From Streptomyces luteolus (GTDB lineage Bacteria > Actinomycetota > Actinomycetes > Streptomycetales > Streptomycetaceae), in the NCBI RefSeq assembly GCF_029968015.1, contig NZ_JASCIS010000006.1:62001-126000 (forward strand): 64,000 bases of DNA, given 5' to 3'. The notes below the pieces were generated by a model, which saw only the letters and a program-made list of their open reading frames with translations, did not search any database and was not told the DNA's origin. Positions 26,309-34,395 of this stretch are shown in pieces. The first letter of the stretch is position 1, and every line of letters begins with the position of its first letter. A program made the translations under genes and the position numbers.

Positions 26309-26545
26309 TCACCGCGTCGCGTAGGGAAGCAGCCCCATCTCGCGGGCGTTCTTGATCGCGCGCGCCAGCTACCGCTGCTGCCGCTCCGTGACGCGGGTGA
26401 CCCGGCGCGAGCGGATCTTGCCGCGGTCGGAGATGAACTTCCGCAGCAGGTCGGTGTCCTTGTAGTCGATGTACGTGATGCCCGCCTGGTCCAGCGGGTT
26501 CGGGCGGCCCTTGACCGGCTTGCGGTCGGCCTTGCGGGGAGACAT
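26309..26545 (-). pseudogene. rpsR: Ribosomal protein S18 paralogue with an internal amber codon
   Basis: The reading begins [17 protein letters not shown] at 26545 and runs through [32 protein letters not shown]. It then meets TAG at codon 59 (26371-26369) and continues in frame as LARAIKNAREMGLLPYATR to TGA at 26311-26309. The last 19 codons are strongly S18-like, and homologues carry a sense codon, commonly Gln (CAG), at that site, so one C-to-T change explains it. It is the cysteine-free zinc-starvation S18 beside the CobW-like gene. Loss of function, read-through or a sequencing error are all possible. Confidence 0.88.
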
Positions 26546-26551
26546 GGGGTT

Positions 26552-27685
26552 TCAGACCTCCAGGAGGTGCTCGAAGGCGGGCGGCAGCCGCTTCCAGGCC
26601 TCGCGGCCCGCGGCGTACTCGGCGTCGGTCAACAGGCAGGAGTCCAGGACCTGTTGCAGCCCCTCCCGGTCCAGGCCGGGCGAGGTGAAGACCAGGTGCT
26701 GGCAGCAGTCCCCGTGCTCGGGGTGCCAGTCGAGGGCGGCGGCGGCGCGGCGCACCGGCGGCACAAGCTCCCAGGCCGCGTCCGGCAACGAGGCCAGCCA
26801 GGGCCCCGCGTTCTCCACACAGAGCGCTCCCCCGGCCGCGTCCCAGGCGAGCAGCGAGTCCGGCCGGTCGGCGAGCCAGAACCGGCCGCGGCTGCGCGCC
26901 GCCGCACAGGTCAGATCCTCCAGGGCCCGGTACAGCCGCTCGGGGTGGAAGGGCCTGCGGGCGTGCCAGACGTACGTACCGACGCCTGCCTCGTCCGCCT
27001 CCTGGGGCAGCAGTGCGCACGCCGGATGCTGGGCCGCGGCGGCCGCCTCCACGTCGAACCCGGCGAGCGCGGCCTGAGCCAAGTCACCGTGCTCCACGGA
27101 GACTTGGCGTGCGGTCGGGTGCAGCTGGGCGAGCAGGGCGCGGTCCTCGTCGTCGGCCTCCGCGCTGTCGACGAGGGCCAGGACGGGGGCGTACTCCAGC
27201 TGACGGGCCCAGGTGTCGGCGACGGTGCGCTGATCGGTGGCGGCGGCCGCGAGGCCGGCCTCCATCAGGTCGTCGCCGTTGCCGAGGTAGGGCAGGAGCA
27301 GCGCGGGGTCGACGGCGGTGAGGACGCCGGTGACCTCCAGGCCGCCGGACGCGACGACCTCCGCCATCGCCTTGGGCTCCACCGAGTCCCACAGCTCGAC
27401 CACCGCGAGCCGGGTGAGCCCGGCGTCCGCGAGCCGCTCCAGCTCGGGCAGCAGGTCCTCGCGCAGCGCGCAGCAGGCGCAGTCGTTGACGAGCGGTGCC
27501 TCACCGGTGGAGAACACGCCTGAGGCATCACGGACCGTACGCACCACCGTGCCCCGCGCGGCCGTCGAGAGGTCGTGGTGCAGGGCGACGCTGTCCGGGA
27601 CGGTGGCGAGCAGCCGGTCGACGGCGGCCCTGCGGGCGTCGGCGTGCAGCCCGGCGACGAGGGCGACCGCGAAGTCCGCACCCAT
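26552..27685 (-). CDS. CobW/COG0523-like protein lacking the P-loop
   Basis: The 377-residue protein resembles COG0523 metallochaperone GTPases. It keeps the metal motif CACC (in NDCACCALREDLLPELERLA, about 68-87) and a CobW C-terminal domain (from about 240, YVWHARRPFHPERLYRALEDL). Its N-terminus VALVAGLHADARRAAVDRLLA stands where GFLGAGKTT should be, so the GKT/S nucleotide loop is missing. In this zinc-starvation locus the family is expected to allocate zinc. Without a P-loop it may act only as a metal binder. It overlaps rpmE by one base. Confidence 0.85.
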   Translation of the reverse strand: MGADFAVALVAGLHADARRAAVDRLLATVPDSVALHHDLSTAARGTVVRTVRDASGVFSTGEAPLVNDCACCALREDLLPELERLADAGLTRLAVVELWDSVEPKAMAEVVASGGLEVTGVLTAVDPALLLPYLGNGDDLMEAGLAAAATDQRTVADTWARQLEYAPVLALVDSAEADDEDRALLAQLHPTARQVSVEHGDLAQAALAGFDVEAAAAAQHPACALLPQEADEAGVGTYVWHARRPFHPERLYRALEDLTCAAARSRGRFWLADRPDSLLAWDAAGGALCVENAGPWLASLPDAAWELVPPVRRAAAALDWHPEHGDCCQHLVFTSPGLDREGLQQVLDSCLLTDAEYAAGREAWKRLPPAFEHLLEV

Positions 27686-27939
27686 CAGCGGGACTCACGC
27701 TTCCCGTACCGGCGCTCGAAGCGCTCGACGCGGCCCGCGGTGTCCAGGACGCGGGCGGTGCCGGTGTAGAAGGGGTGGCTCCGGTCCGAGATCTCCACGT
27801 CGATCACCGGGTACGTGTGGCCGTCCTCCCACTCGACGGTCTTGTCGCTGGTGAGCGTGGACCGGGTCAGGAAGGCGTAGTCGGCGGCGCGGTCGCGGAA
27901 GACGACGGGGCGGTAGGCGGGGTGGATTCCGGGGTTCAT
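27685..27939 (-). CDS. rpmE: Ribosomal protein L31, type B (zinc-independent)
   Basis: The 84-residue protein starts [28 protein letters not shown] and has [25 protein letters not shown], diagnostic for L31 type B. No cysteine is present, so it lacks the zinc ribbon of the housekeeping L31 and can replace it when zinc is scarce. The stop overlaps the CobW-like start by one base. It belongs to the minus-strand operon led by rpmG, and the Zur box ahead of rpmG should control both. Confidence 0.94.
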   Translation of the reverse strand: MNPGIHPAYRPVVFRDRAADYAFLTRSTLTSDKTVEWEDGHTYPVIDVEISDRSHPFYTGTARVLDTAGRVERFERRYGKRESR

Positions 27940-27975
27940 GCCACTGCCTCCCCCACGTGCTGTCGGCGGTTCATC

Positions 27976-28140
27976 TCAGCGCTCCTCCTTGAAGTCGACG
28001 TGGCGGCCGACGACCGGGTCGTACTTGCGGAGCACCATCCGGTCCGGGTCGTTGCGGCGGTTCTTGCGGGTGACGTACGTGAAGCCGGTGCCGACGGTGG
28101 ACCTCAGCTTGATCACGGGTCGTAGCTCGTTGCGGGCCAT
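27976..28140 (-). CDS. rpmG: Ribosomal protein L33 (zinc-independent)
   Basis: This 54-residue gene encodes [20 protein letters not shown] followed by [22 protein letters not shown] and [12 protein letters not shown]. The order of motifs is that of L33, but all four zinc cysteines are absent, as in the starvation paralogue. The start at 28140 is 15 bases from the Zur-type dyad. It is the first gene of the operon that continues with rpmE, the CobW-like gene and rpsR. Confidence 0.93.
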   Translation of the reverse strand: MARNELRPVIKLRSTVGTGFTYVTRKNRRNDPDRMVLRKYDPVVGRHVDFKEER

Positions 28141-28155
28141 GTGGGCTAGAGTAAG

Positions 28156-28170
28156 TGAAAATGGTTTCCA
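28156..28170. promoter_or_regulatory. Zur box between divergent ribosomal protein operons
   Basis: TGAAAATGGTTTCCA is a 7-1-7 dyad, five of seven pairs matching, close to the actinobacterial Zur consensus TGAAAATNATTTTCA. It lies in the 87-base gap between rpmG (minus) and rpmB (plus), so zinc-loaded Zur could repress both directions from one site. Confidence 0.8.
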
Positions 28171-28227
28171 TTACCAAGCCCATCGCCCAGCTCGTCCTGC
28201 GACGGGCCCACAGAGAGGTGCACCACC

Positions 28228-28464
28228 TTGTCCGCGCACTGCATGCTGACCGGACGCGAACCGCGGTTCGGCAAGACGATCTCCCATTCCCACCGCCGTA
28301 GTTCGCGCCGTTTCGACCCGAACATCCAGCGCAAGCGGTACTGGCTGGAGAGCGAGGGCCGGCACGTACGGCTGACCCTGAGCGCCAAGGGGATCAAGAC
28401 CGTCGACACCATCGGCGTCGAGGCGGCGGTCGCCAGGATCCGTGCCCGAGGGGTGAAGGTCTGA
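28228..28464 (+). CDS. rpmB: Ribosomal protein L28 (zinc-independent)
   Basis: L28 of 78 residues: [20 protein letters not shown], then [21 protein letters not shown] and a basic C-terminal part. The zinc form has two CxxC pairs; here only Cys5 remains, so it is the starvation paralogue. The start codon is TTG at 28228 with GAGAGG about ten bases upstream; no in-frame ATG or GTG fits. The stop overlaps rpsN as TGATG. Confidence 0.93.
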   Translation: MSAHCMLTGREPRFGKTISHSHRRSSRRFDPNIQRKRYWLESEGRHVRLTLSAKGIKTVDTIGVEAAVARIRARGVKV

Positions 28465-28769
28465 TGGCCAAGAAGAGCAAGATCGCCCGCGACGAGCACC
28501 GCCGCGAGGTCGTCGCCCGGTACGCCGAGCGGCGCCGCGAGCTCAAGGACCTGATCCGCAGGCCGGACACCCCGGAGCCCGAACGCCTCGCGGCCCAGCG
28601 GGAACTGCGCGCCCAGCCCCGGGACGCGAGCGCCACCCGCGTACGCAACCGCGACAGCGTGGACGGCCGCCCGCGCGGCTATCTGCGGACGTTCGGACTG
28701 TCCAGGGTGAACCTGCGTGAGCAAGCGCACGCCGGATATCTGCCGGGCGTCCGGAAGTCCTCCTGGTAG
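28464..28769 (+). CDS. rpsN: Ribosomal protein S14 (zinc-independent)
   Basis: The 101-residue protein is the long, cysteine-free S14 form: [50 protein letters not shown], and the C-terminal [39 protein letters not shown]. It replaces the zinc-binding short S14 when zinc is limiting. It is translationally coupled to rpmB. Confidence 0.95.
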   Translation: MAKKSKIARDEHRREVVARYAERRRELKDLIRRPDTPEPERLAAQRELRAQPRDASATRVRNRDSVDGRPRGYLRTFGLSRVNLREQAHAGYLPGVRKSSW

Positions 28770-28836
28770 CTTGGCCCGGCTCCGGCTCCGTCGAGCCGTA
28801 CCGAACCGAACAGCGAGCCGTCCAGGGGGACTTCAC

Positions 28837-29352
28837 ATGATCAAGCACGTACGCGTCTGCGCCGCCGCCGCCGCGGTCGTCGCCGCCCTTGCCCTGACCG
28901 GATGCAGCAGCGACGACGGCGGGGGCAAGCGCAAGGGCGACAGCTCCGCGGCCGAGGACGGCGCCAAGGACACCACGGGCGGCGTCTCGGACGGTGCCGA
29001 CAACTCCGGCTCGGGGGCCGAGGGCAGCTCCGAGGGCCTGTGGGTCTCGGTGAACAACGGCAAGTCCGTGGCGCTCTCCGTCCAGCAGGGCGGCAAGGTG
29101 GCCGTGCTCGCCGAGATGGGCGTGGGCGAGAAGACCGGCACCACGTGCGTCGGCACCGCCACCGGCACGGCGATCACGCTGAAGTGCCAGGGCGGCGGCG
29201 AGCGCGAGACGGGCAAGATCGAGTCCGTGGACGCCACCTCGATGACGGTCGCCTGGGACGGTGTCGGCACCGACGAGTTCAAAAAGACCGACGAGAGCGA
29301 GCTGCCGCAGGGGCTGCCGACGGGCATGCCCACGGACCTGCCGCAGGGCTGA
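28837..29352 (+). CDS. Secreted lipoprotein of unknown function
   Basis: The 171-residue precursor has a lipoprotein signal: basic MIKHVRVC, a hydrophobic AAAAAVVAALAL core and lipobox LTGC with the acylated Cys near residue 23. A Gly/Ser/Asp-rich linker (about 25-65) precedes a small beta-rich domain with a possible disulfide (TTCVGTATGTAITLKC). It ends with the repeat LPQGLPTGMPTDLPQG. The ATG follows AGGGGGA. Nothing points to a function. The last codons are duplicated downstream of the stop. Confidence 0.8.
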   Translation: MIKHVRVCAAAAAVVAALALTGCSSDDGGGKRKGDSSAAEDGAKDTTGGVSDGADNSGSGAEGSSEGLWVSVNNGKSVALSVQQGGKVAVLAEMGVGEKTGTTCVGTATGTAITLKCQGGGERETGKIESVDATSMTVAWDGVGTDEFKKTDESELPQGLPTGMPTDLPQG

Positions 29353-29413
29353 CCTCTTTCGTCCCGACGGACCTGCCACAGGGCTGACTGACCTCTTGCG
29401 TCCCGACGGGCTT

Positions 29414-31846
29414 TCAGCGGGCCGCGGTTTCCTCCGGGGGCCGCGGCCCGCCGTCGTTCCCGTCGTCCGCGTTCCGCGTCTCGCGCGGGGCGCCGGTGTC
29501 CAGGGAGTCGGAGAGCTCGTCGAGTGATTCGAGGAGCAACCGGCCGCCACGGCGTACGACCCGGTCGGGCAGGCCTTCGCCGTTCCAGTCGCGCAGCACC
29601 GCGCGCACGTGCTCCCAGTCGGGCACGCGCCGTTCCCGCAGGTCCTTCGCGGCGCGCTCGGTGGACTCGCGCAGGGCGGCGGCGAGCAGGGCGGCGGGCG
29701 GTACGGGGGTGGTGCCGCGCTCCGGAAGGTGGGCCTCCATCAGCATCGCGACGCGGACCATCTCGGCGAGCGCCTGCCCGGCGTCCTCGGCGGCCGTACG
29801 GGAGAGACCGCGGTGCCGTACGGGTTCGTCCTCGGCCCGTTCCACCGCGTCCTGCCAGGCGATCCTGGCGTCCCGCATGGTCAGCAGGGTCTCGCGCACA
29901 TCGGTGGCGTGCCGGCCGGCGGGCTCGGCGTAGTGGTGGAGGACCGTCGCGGCGTAACTCCCGCCCGCGACCAGCCAGTCCGCGAGCCGGGTGCGCAGAC
30001 GCGGGGTCTCCCAGGCCGGGTAGACCGCGTACGACAGCATCGCGAGGACGCCGCCGACGAGCGTGAGCACGACGCGCTCCGGCACCGTCTGGGTCCACTC
30101 GGTGCCACCCATGCCGAGCAGGAACACGACGTACGCGGAGATCGTCACCTGCGAGACCGCGTAGCCGGTGCTCATCAGGAGGTACGTCAGGGCCGCGCAG
30201 ATCACGGCCAGGGCGCCGGACAGGACCGGGCCCGGGTCGGTGAGCTGGACGACCCCGGTGGCCACGGCGACGCCGACGAGGGTGCCGCCGAAGCGGGCCA
30301 CGGCGCGGCCGTACGTCTGCGAGAAGTCCGGGCGCATCACCATCACGGAGGCCATCGGCGCCCAGTAGCCGTGGCCGAGGGGCAGGGCCTGGCCGATCAG
30401 ATAGCCGACGACGGCCACGACCGTGACGCGGAACGCGTGCCGCTTGATCGCCGACTCCCTTGTGCTCTGCGCCAGTTCGCGGCGCATCTTGCGGGCGGCG
30501 ACCGGGGCCAGCTCGGGGACGGTGGGGCGGGAGAGGGTGATGGGCTGGGTGTCGGAGGAGCTGAGGGTGGCGGGGAGGGGTGTGGTGCCGGTGACCGCCG
30601 GGCCCTGGGTGGGCTCCGGGGTGACCGCGGCTGGCGTCCCGGCTGGCGCATCGGCTGGCGTCTCTTTCGGTGTCTCGGCTGTCGTATCGGCTGGCGTCCC
30701 TTTCGGTGTCCCGGCCGTCGTATCGGCTGGCGTCTCTTTCGGTGTCCCGGGCTTCGGGGGCTCGGTGACGGCGGGTGGGAGGCGGTTGGTGACCGTGGGC
30801 GGGAGGTGGCCGACCATCGTCGACAGCATCGACCGCAGCGAGCGGCGGCCCGCGATCGAGCTCGGCGGGTCGGCCGTCTCGACCACGTCGTCGAGCAGCG
30901 CCGCGAGGCGCGTGGCCGCCCTACGCGGCGGGCCCGTCAGGATCGCGCCGGTGTCCGGAGTGCGCAGCGCGGCGAGCGCGGATGCCGGCAGCTCGGCCGG
31001 TTCGCCGTGCCGGATCGCGCGGGCCGCCGCGTCGAGCACCTCACCGGCCGCCGCGAGGAGTTCCCGTACGCGGTCGCGCTCCACGCCCTCGGCCGGTACG
31101 CCCACGGCCGGGTCGGCGAGCGAGGCCAGGACCGGGCGGATGCGTTCGGCGAGGCCGCGGGCGCCGTGCAGTTCGGCGGGGCGGCGGCGGGCCTGGCGCG
31201 GGGTGACCGTGGCCGCGTCCCTGGCCGCCATCAGCGGGGCCGGGTCGAAGGGCGCGACCGGGTCCTGGCGCAGGCGGCGGGCGTAGTCGGCCTCGGCGGC
31301 GAGGGCGTCGGCGAGCGCGTCCCGCTGGGCGCCCCAGCGGCGTACCGGGAAGAACACGATCAGCAGCGCCTGCACCAGGCCGCCCGCGGCGATCATCGCG
31401 GCGTGGCCCGCGGCCGCCAGGAGGCTGGTCGGCAGCGTGATCGTGACCAGCATCATCGCCACGTTCGAGGCCGCGATGATGCCGACCGTCGGCCCGACCG
31501 ACCAGCTCAGGCCCGCGAGGAAGGTCCACAGGGCGAGCAGCGCGAGGAACAGCACCCCCTGCGTGCCGGTGAGATAGCCGAGGAACGTGCTGATGCCGAG
31601 GCTCACGCCGGAGGCGAGGGCGAGCACCGGGCGCGGGCGCCAACTGCGCTGGAACGTCGCGATCGCGGCCTGGAACGCGCCGAACGCGGAGCTGGCGGCG
31701 ACGGCCGGGCCGAACAGCCAGAGGCTCACGCCGACGACGATCGCGAGGCCCGCGCCCGCCCGGACGGTGATCAGGGGCTCCAGGCGGCGCCGCTCGACCT
31801 TGAGGCCCGAGCGGGCGGTCTCCTTCAGCGCTCGCAGCCAGCTCAC
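29414..31846 (-). CDS. FUSC family membrane transporter (aromatic acid exporter-like)
   Basis: This 810-residue protein has two membrane halves. The first (about 25-185) holds six hydrophobic segments starting TVRAGAGLAIVVGVSLWLFG; the second (about 480-640) starts HAFRVTVVAVVGYLIGQALPLGHGYWAPMASVMVMRPDFSQTYGRAVARFGGTLVG, the FUSC signature. A central cytoplasmic stretch (about 365-430) is made of imperfect KETPADTTAGTPKG-type repeats. Relatives include fusaric acid resistance proteins and AaeB. The substrate is unknown. Confidence 0.9.
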   Translation of the reverse strand: MSWLRALKETARSGLKVERRRLEPLITVRAGAGLAIVVGVSLWLFGPAVAASSAFGAFQAAIATFQRSWRPRPVLALASGVSLGISTFLGYLTGTQGVLFLALLALWTFLAGLSWSVGPTVGIIAASNVAMMLVTITLPTSLLAAAGHAAMIAAGGLVQALLIVFFPVRRWGAQRDALADALAAEADYARRLRQDPVAPFDPAPLMAARDAATVTPRQARRRPAELHGARGLAERIRPVLASLADPAVGVPAEGVERDRVRELLAAAGEVLDAAARAIRHGEPAELPASALAALRTPDTGAILTGPPRRAATRLAALLDDVVETADPPSSIAGRRSLRSMLSTMVGHLPPTVTNRLPPAVTEPPKPGTPKETPADTTAGTPKGTPADTTAETPKETPADAPAGTPAAVTPEPTQGPAVTGTTPLPATLSSSDTQPITLSRPTVPELAPVAARKMRRELAQSTRESAIKRHAFRVTVVAVVGYLIGQALPLGHGYWAPMASVMVMRPDFSQTYGRAVARFGGTLVGVAVATGVVQLTDPGPVLSGALAVICAALTYLLMSTGYAVSQVTISAYVVFLLGMGGTEWTQTVPERVVLTLVGGVLAMLSYAVYPAWETPRLRTRLADWLVAGGSYAATVLHHYAEPAGRHATDVRETLLTMRDARIAWQDAVERAEDEPVRHRGLSRTAAEDAGQALAEMVRVAMLMEAHLPERGTTPVPPAALLAAALRESTERAAKDLRERRVPDWEHVRAVLRDWNGEGLPDRVVRRGGRLLLESLDELSDSLDTGAPRETRNADDGNDGGPRPPEETAAR

Positions 31847-31898
31847 GTCGCGAGGATACGTCGGATCGCGGGGGTTGTTGTCGGTCGGATCACTGGGG

Positions 31899-31992
31899 TT
31901 GTTGCCGTACGGGTTCGGGGGTTGTCGCCGTACGGGTTCGGGGGTTGTCGCCGTACGGGTTCGGGGGTTGTCGCCGTACGGGTTCGGGGCTT
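31899..31992. repeat. 23-bp tandem repeat upstream of the FUSC gene
   Basis: Four copies of a 23-bp unit containing GCCGTACGGGTTCGGGG occur with exact spacing: the CGTAC marker recurs at 31906, 31929, 31952 and 31975. The array lies in the spacer between DUF2786 and FUSC, in the FUSC promoter region. Copy number is likely variable between strains. Confidence 0.9.
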
Positions 31993-32003
31993 CGTACCGG
32001 CCG

Positions 32004-33173
32004 CTACATGCCCGCTCGGTTCGCCGCCGCCGTGCCCTCGTGCCAGCCCGCCTCGTCCTGGGCCGAGCGGACGCGGGTGCTGGTCGTCTCCGGGAACATC
32101 TCGTCGGTCCGGTCGGTGACCGCCACGTCTCGGGCCGCGAGGACCGGCAGCAGGTCGGCCGCGGCCGCGCCCGCCTCGTCCCCGGCCGCCGCCGTGCCGT
32201 GGTCGGCGGCCTCGTCGAGGCGGGCGGCGATGCGGTGGGCGTAGGCGAGCAGGAAGGACTGCCGGAACGTCTTCGTACGCTTGCGGCCGCCCGCGCGCTG
32301 GGCCGCCTCCGCCTTGGTCATCGCGGCCGTGGCCTGCACGAGCAGCGAGGTGTGCAGCAGCTCGACCGAGTCCAGGTCGGTCTCGAACCCGACCACCGTC
32401 GAGAAGCCGAACGCCTCATTCCACACCGCGCGGCAGCGGTTCGCCGTGGCCACCGCGTCCAGGAGGATCGCCTTGGCCGCCTCGTACGGGGCGTCGACGC
32501 CGATCCTGCGGGCGGCCGGGGTGTCCGGCGCGTGCGTGCGGTGGGCCAGGAGTGCCTCGTCGACGCCCTGGCGGGCCATCAGCTCCTGGGCCTTCGCGGT
32601 GAGCGCCTCCGCCTCCTCGGGGTAGCCGGTCGCCTCGGCCTTGGCGAGCAGCGCGCGGATCCGGGCCAGCATCCGGGGTTCGGCATGCGCCACGCGCGCG
32701 TGCACGGGGGTTCCGGGTGCGGGGCCGACCGACTCCAGGGCGGGCAGGCGCAGCAGCAGCCGGTACAGCTCCAACAGGGCACTGGCGTACAGGAATCGGT
32801 CACCGCGCGGTGCGGTTTTTGGCAGCTCGTCCACCTGCTCCTGCCAGCGCGGGGGCAGGCCCTGGTTCTTATAGCGCCGGATTTCCCGGCGGATCAGCTC
32901 GGCGGCGATCGTCGCGTGGTGGTCGGCCAGTTCGCGGCGGACGATCCGGATCACATCGGCGGGCTGCCAGCCGCGCTGCCATGCGCTGCGAACGAACTCC
33001 TCGCCGCGGCGCAGCGCCTCGCGTACGTGTGCCGGGTCCGCGGTGAGGAGGGCGGCGCCGGTGTCCACGCCCTCGTCGCCCTTCGCGTACAGGGCGGCGG
33101 CGAAAGCCCGGTCGACGGCGTCCGTCGCGTCCGTCGCGTCCGTCGCGTCCGTCGCGTCCGTCGCGTCCGACAT
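32004..33173 (-). CDS. DUF2786 protein
   Basis: The 389-residue product contains the DUF2786 core (ARIRALLAKAEATGYPEEAEALTAKAQELMARQGVDEALL, about 190-230), seen in phage and bacterial proteins of unknown role. The rest is helical and soluble. The N-terminus is SDATDATDATDATDATDAVD, coded by five exact 9-bp units (33121-33165). GGGAGGG precedes the ATG at 33173. The C-terminal tail (TTSTRVRSAQDEAGWHEGTAAANRAGM) is conserved in Streptomyces relatives as I remember them. No function is proposed. Confidence 0.85.
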   Translation of the reverse strand: MSDATDATDATDATDATDAVDRAFAAALYAKGDEGVDTGAALLTADPAHVREALRRGEEFVRSAWQRGWQPADVIRIVRRELADHHATIAAELIRREIRRYKNQGLPPRWQEQVDELPKTAPRGDRFLYASALLELYRLLLRLPALESVGPAPGTPVHARVAHAEPRMLARIRALLAKAEATGYPEEAEALTAKAQELMARQGVDEALLAHRTHAPDTPAARRIGVDAPYEAAKAILLDAVATANRCRAVWNEAFGFSTVVGFETDLDSVELLHTSLLVQATAAMTKAEAAQRAGGRKRTKTFRQSFLLAYAHRIAARLDEAADHGTAAAGDEAGAAAADLLPVLAARDVAVTDRTDEMFPETTSTRVRSAQDEAGWHEGTAAANRAGM

Positions 33174-33259
33174 GAGTCCCTCCCGAATCCCTCCCCACGC
33201 GCGCGTGCGCAGCCGTCCACGATAGTCGCGCCCGGCGCCCCCCTGAGCGGCTGCCTCCG

Positions 33260-34099
33260 TCAGCTGTCGCCGCCCTCGTCGATCAGCCGTCGCACCTCGC
33301 GGTCCACCAAGCCGAGGCGGGCCTCCGCGACCAGCGGGACCGCGCGCCGCTGGCGGCGGGCCTCGTGCACGTCGATGTCGACGGTGACAAGGGCGGGCTC
33401 CCACTTCGGGGCCTGTGCGACGACGGTGCCGCGCGGGTCGACCACCCGTGAACCGCCCCAGAAGGTGGCGCCGTTCTCGTTGCCCACGCGGTTCACGAAC
33501 ACCACCCAGCACTGCAGCATCTTCGCGGTGTACGAGAGCAGCGTGTCCCAGTAGAGGCCGGTGTCCATGGCCTCCGGGTCGAGGCTCGCCGCACTGTTGG
33601 TGGGGATCACGACGACCTCGGCACCGTCCTGCACCGCGAGCCACGGAAGCACCGGCTGCCAGGCGTCGTTGCAGACCAGGGTGGCCGCCCGCCCGTGCCC
33701 GCCCGGCAGGTCGTACGCGCGCAGGGACTGGCCGGGGCTGACGTGCTTGCGCTCCTCCCAGGCAAGGTAGTTGGGGAGATAGAGCTTGCGGTGCGCGTGC
33801 AGGAGCGCGCCCTCGCTGTAGTAGGCGGAGGTGTTGTACGCGCGCAGGCTGGTGTGCTCGTGCAGGCCGACGAGGACACCAGCCCCGAGGGTGGACAGTT
33901 CGAGCAGGCGCGGGTCGCGCGCCTCGACGGAGGCGTCCCGCTTCAGGCCGCCGAGGTGGTAGCCGTGCAGGCTCAGCTCCGGGAAGACGACCAGGTCGGC
34001 GCCCTGGGCAACGGCCTGCTCGACCTGGTCGCGGGCCGTCGCGAGGTTCGCGTCGACCTCGCCGAGCTCGCAGTCCGTCTGGGCCAGGGCCACACGCAT
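33260..34099 (-). CDS. Carbon-nitrogen hydrolase (nitrilase superfamily)
   Basis: This 279-residue enzyme keeps the Glu-Lys-Cys triad: Glu41 in VVFPELSLHGY, Lys105 in HRKLYLPNY and Cys143 in TLVCNDAWQP. Members hydrolyse amides, N-carbamoyl groups or nitriles; the subfamily cannot be fixed here, though the length and YLPNY segment are closest to amidase-like branches. It lies 86 bases before DUF2786 on the same strand and may be co-transcribed with it. No signal peptide is present. Confidence 0.9.
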   Translation of the reverse strand: MRVALAQTDCELGEVDANLATARDQVEQAVAQGADLVVFPELSLHGYHLGGLKRDASVEARDPRLLELSTLGAGVLVGLHEHTSLRAYNTSAYYSEGALLHAHRKLYLPNYLAWEERKHVSPGQSLRAYDLPGGHGRAATLVCNDAWQPVLPWLAVQDGAEVVVIPTNSAASLDPEAMDTGLYWDTLLSYTAKMLQCWVVFVNRVGNENGATFWGGSRVVDPRGTVVAQAPKWEPALVTVDIDVHEARRQRRAVPLVAEARLGLVDREVRRLIDEGGDS

Positions 34100-34395
34100 C
34101 CGGTCTCCTCCGCTCTGGCGTCGCTACGTACGGGTCTGTCCGCGTACGTCCCTTGTCCACCGTACGGTCGGCGGGCTCGTCGTACGCGCCGGGAGCGGGC
34201 AACGCGGGCAGGGGCAGGCGGGCGAGCGCCCTCCCGGGGCCGAACCGGGACGAGCCGGAGTCCGGCGCGGGCCGGGCGGCGCGGGTCGGGCGGCGCGGGT
34301 CGGGTCGGGCAGCGCGGCGCGGGCCGGGCGGCGCGGGTCGGGCGGCGCGGCGTGGGTCGGGGCCGTTGTCAGTGGGGGCTGCGAGACTCGCACCT
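34100..34395. other. Intergenic region with GC-rich short repeats
   Basis: The spacer between the nitrilase gene and the polymerase gene carries irregular tandem blocks of GGGCGGCGCGGGTC from about 34256 to 34367. No gene is credible inside. Promoters for both directions must lie here, but no clear boxes stand out. Confidence 0.65.

Noticed and set aside
34153..34395. N-terminal extension of the polymerase
   Set aside because: Encoded by GC-rich short repeats and lacking conservation.
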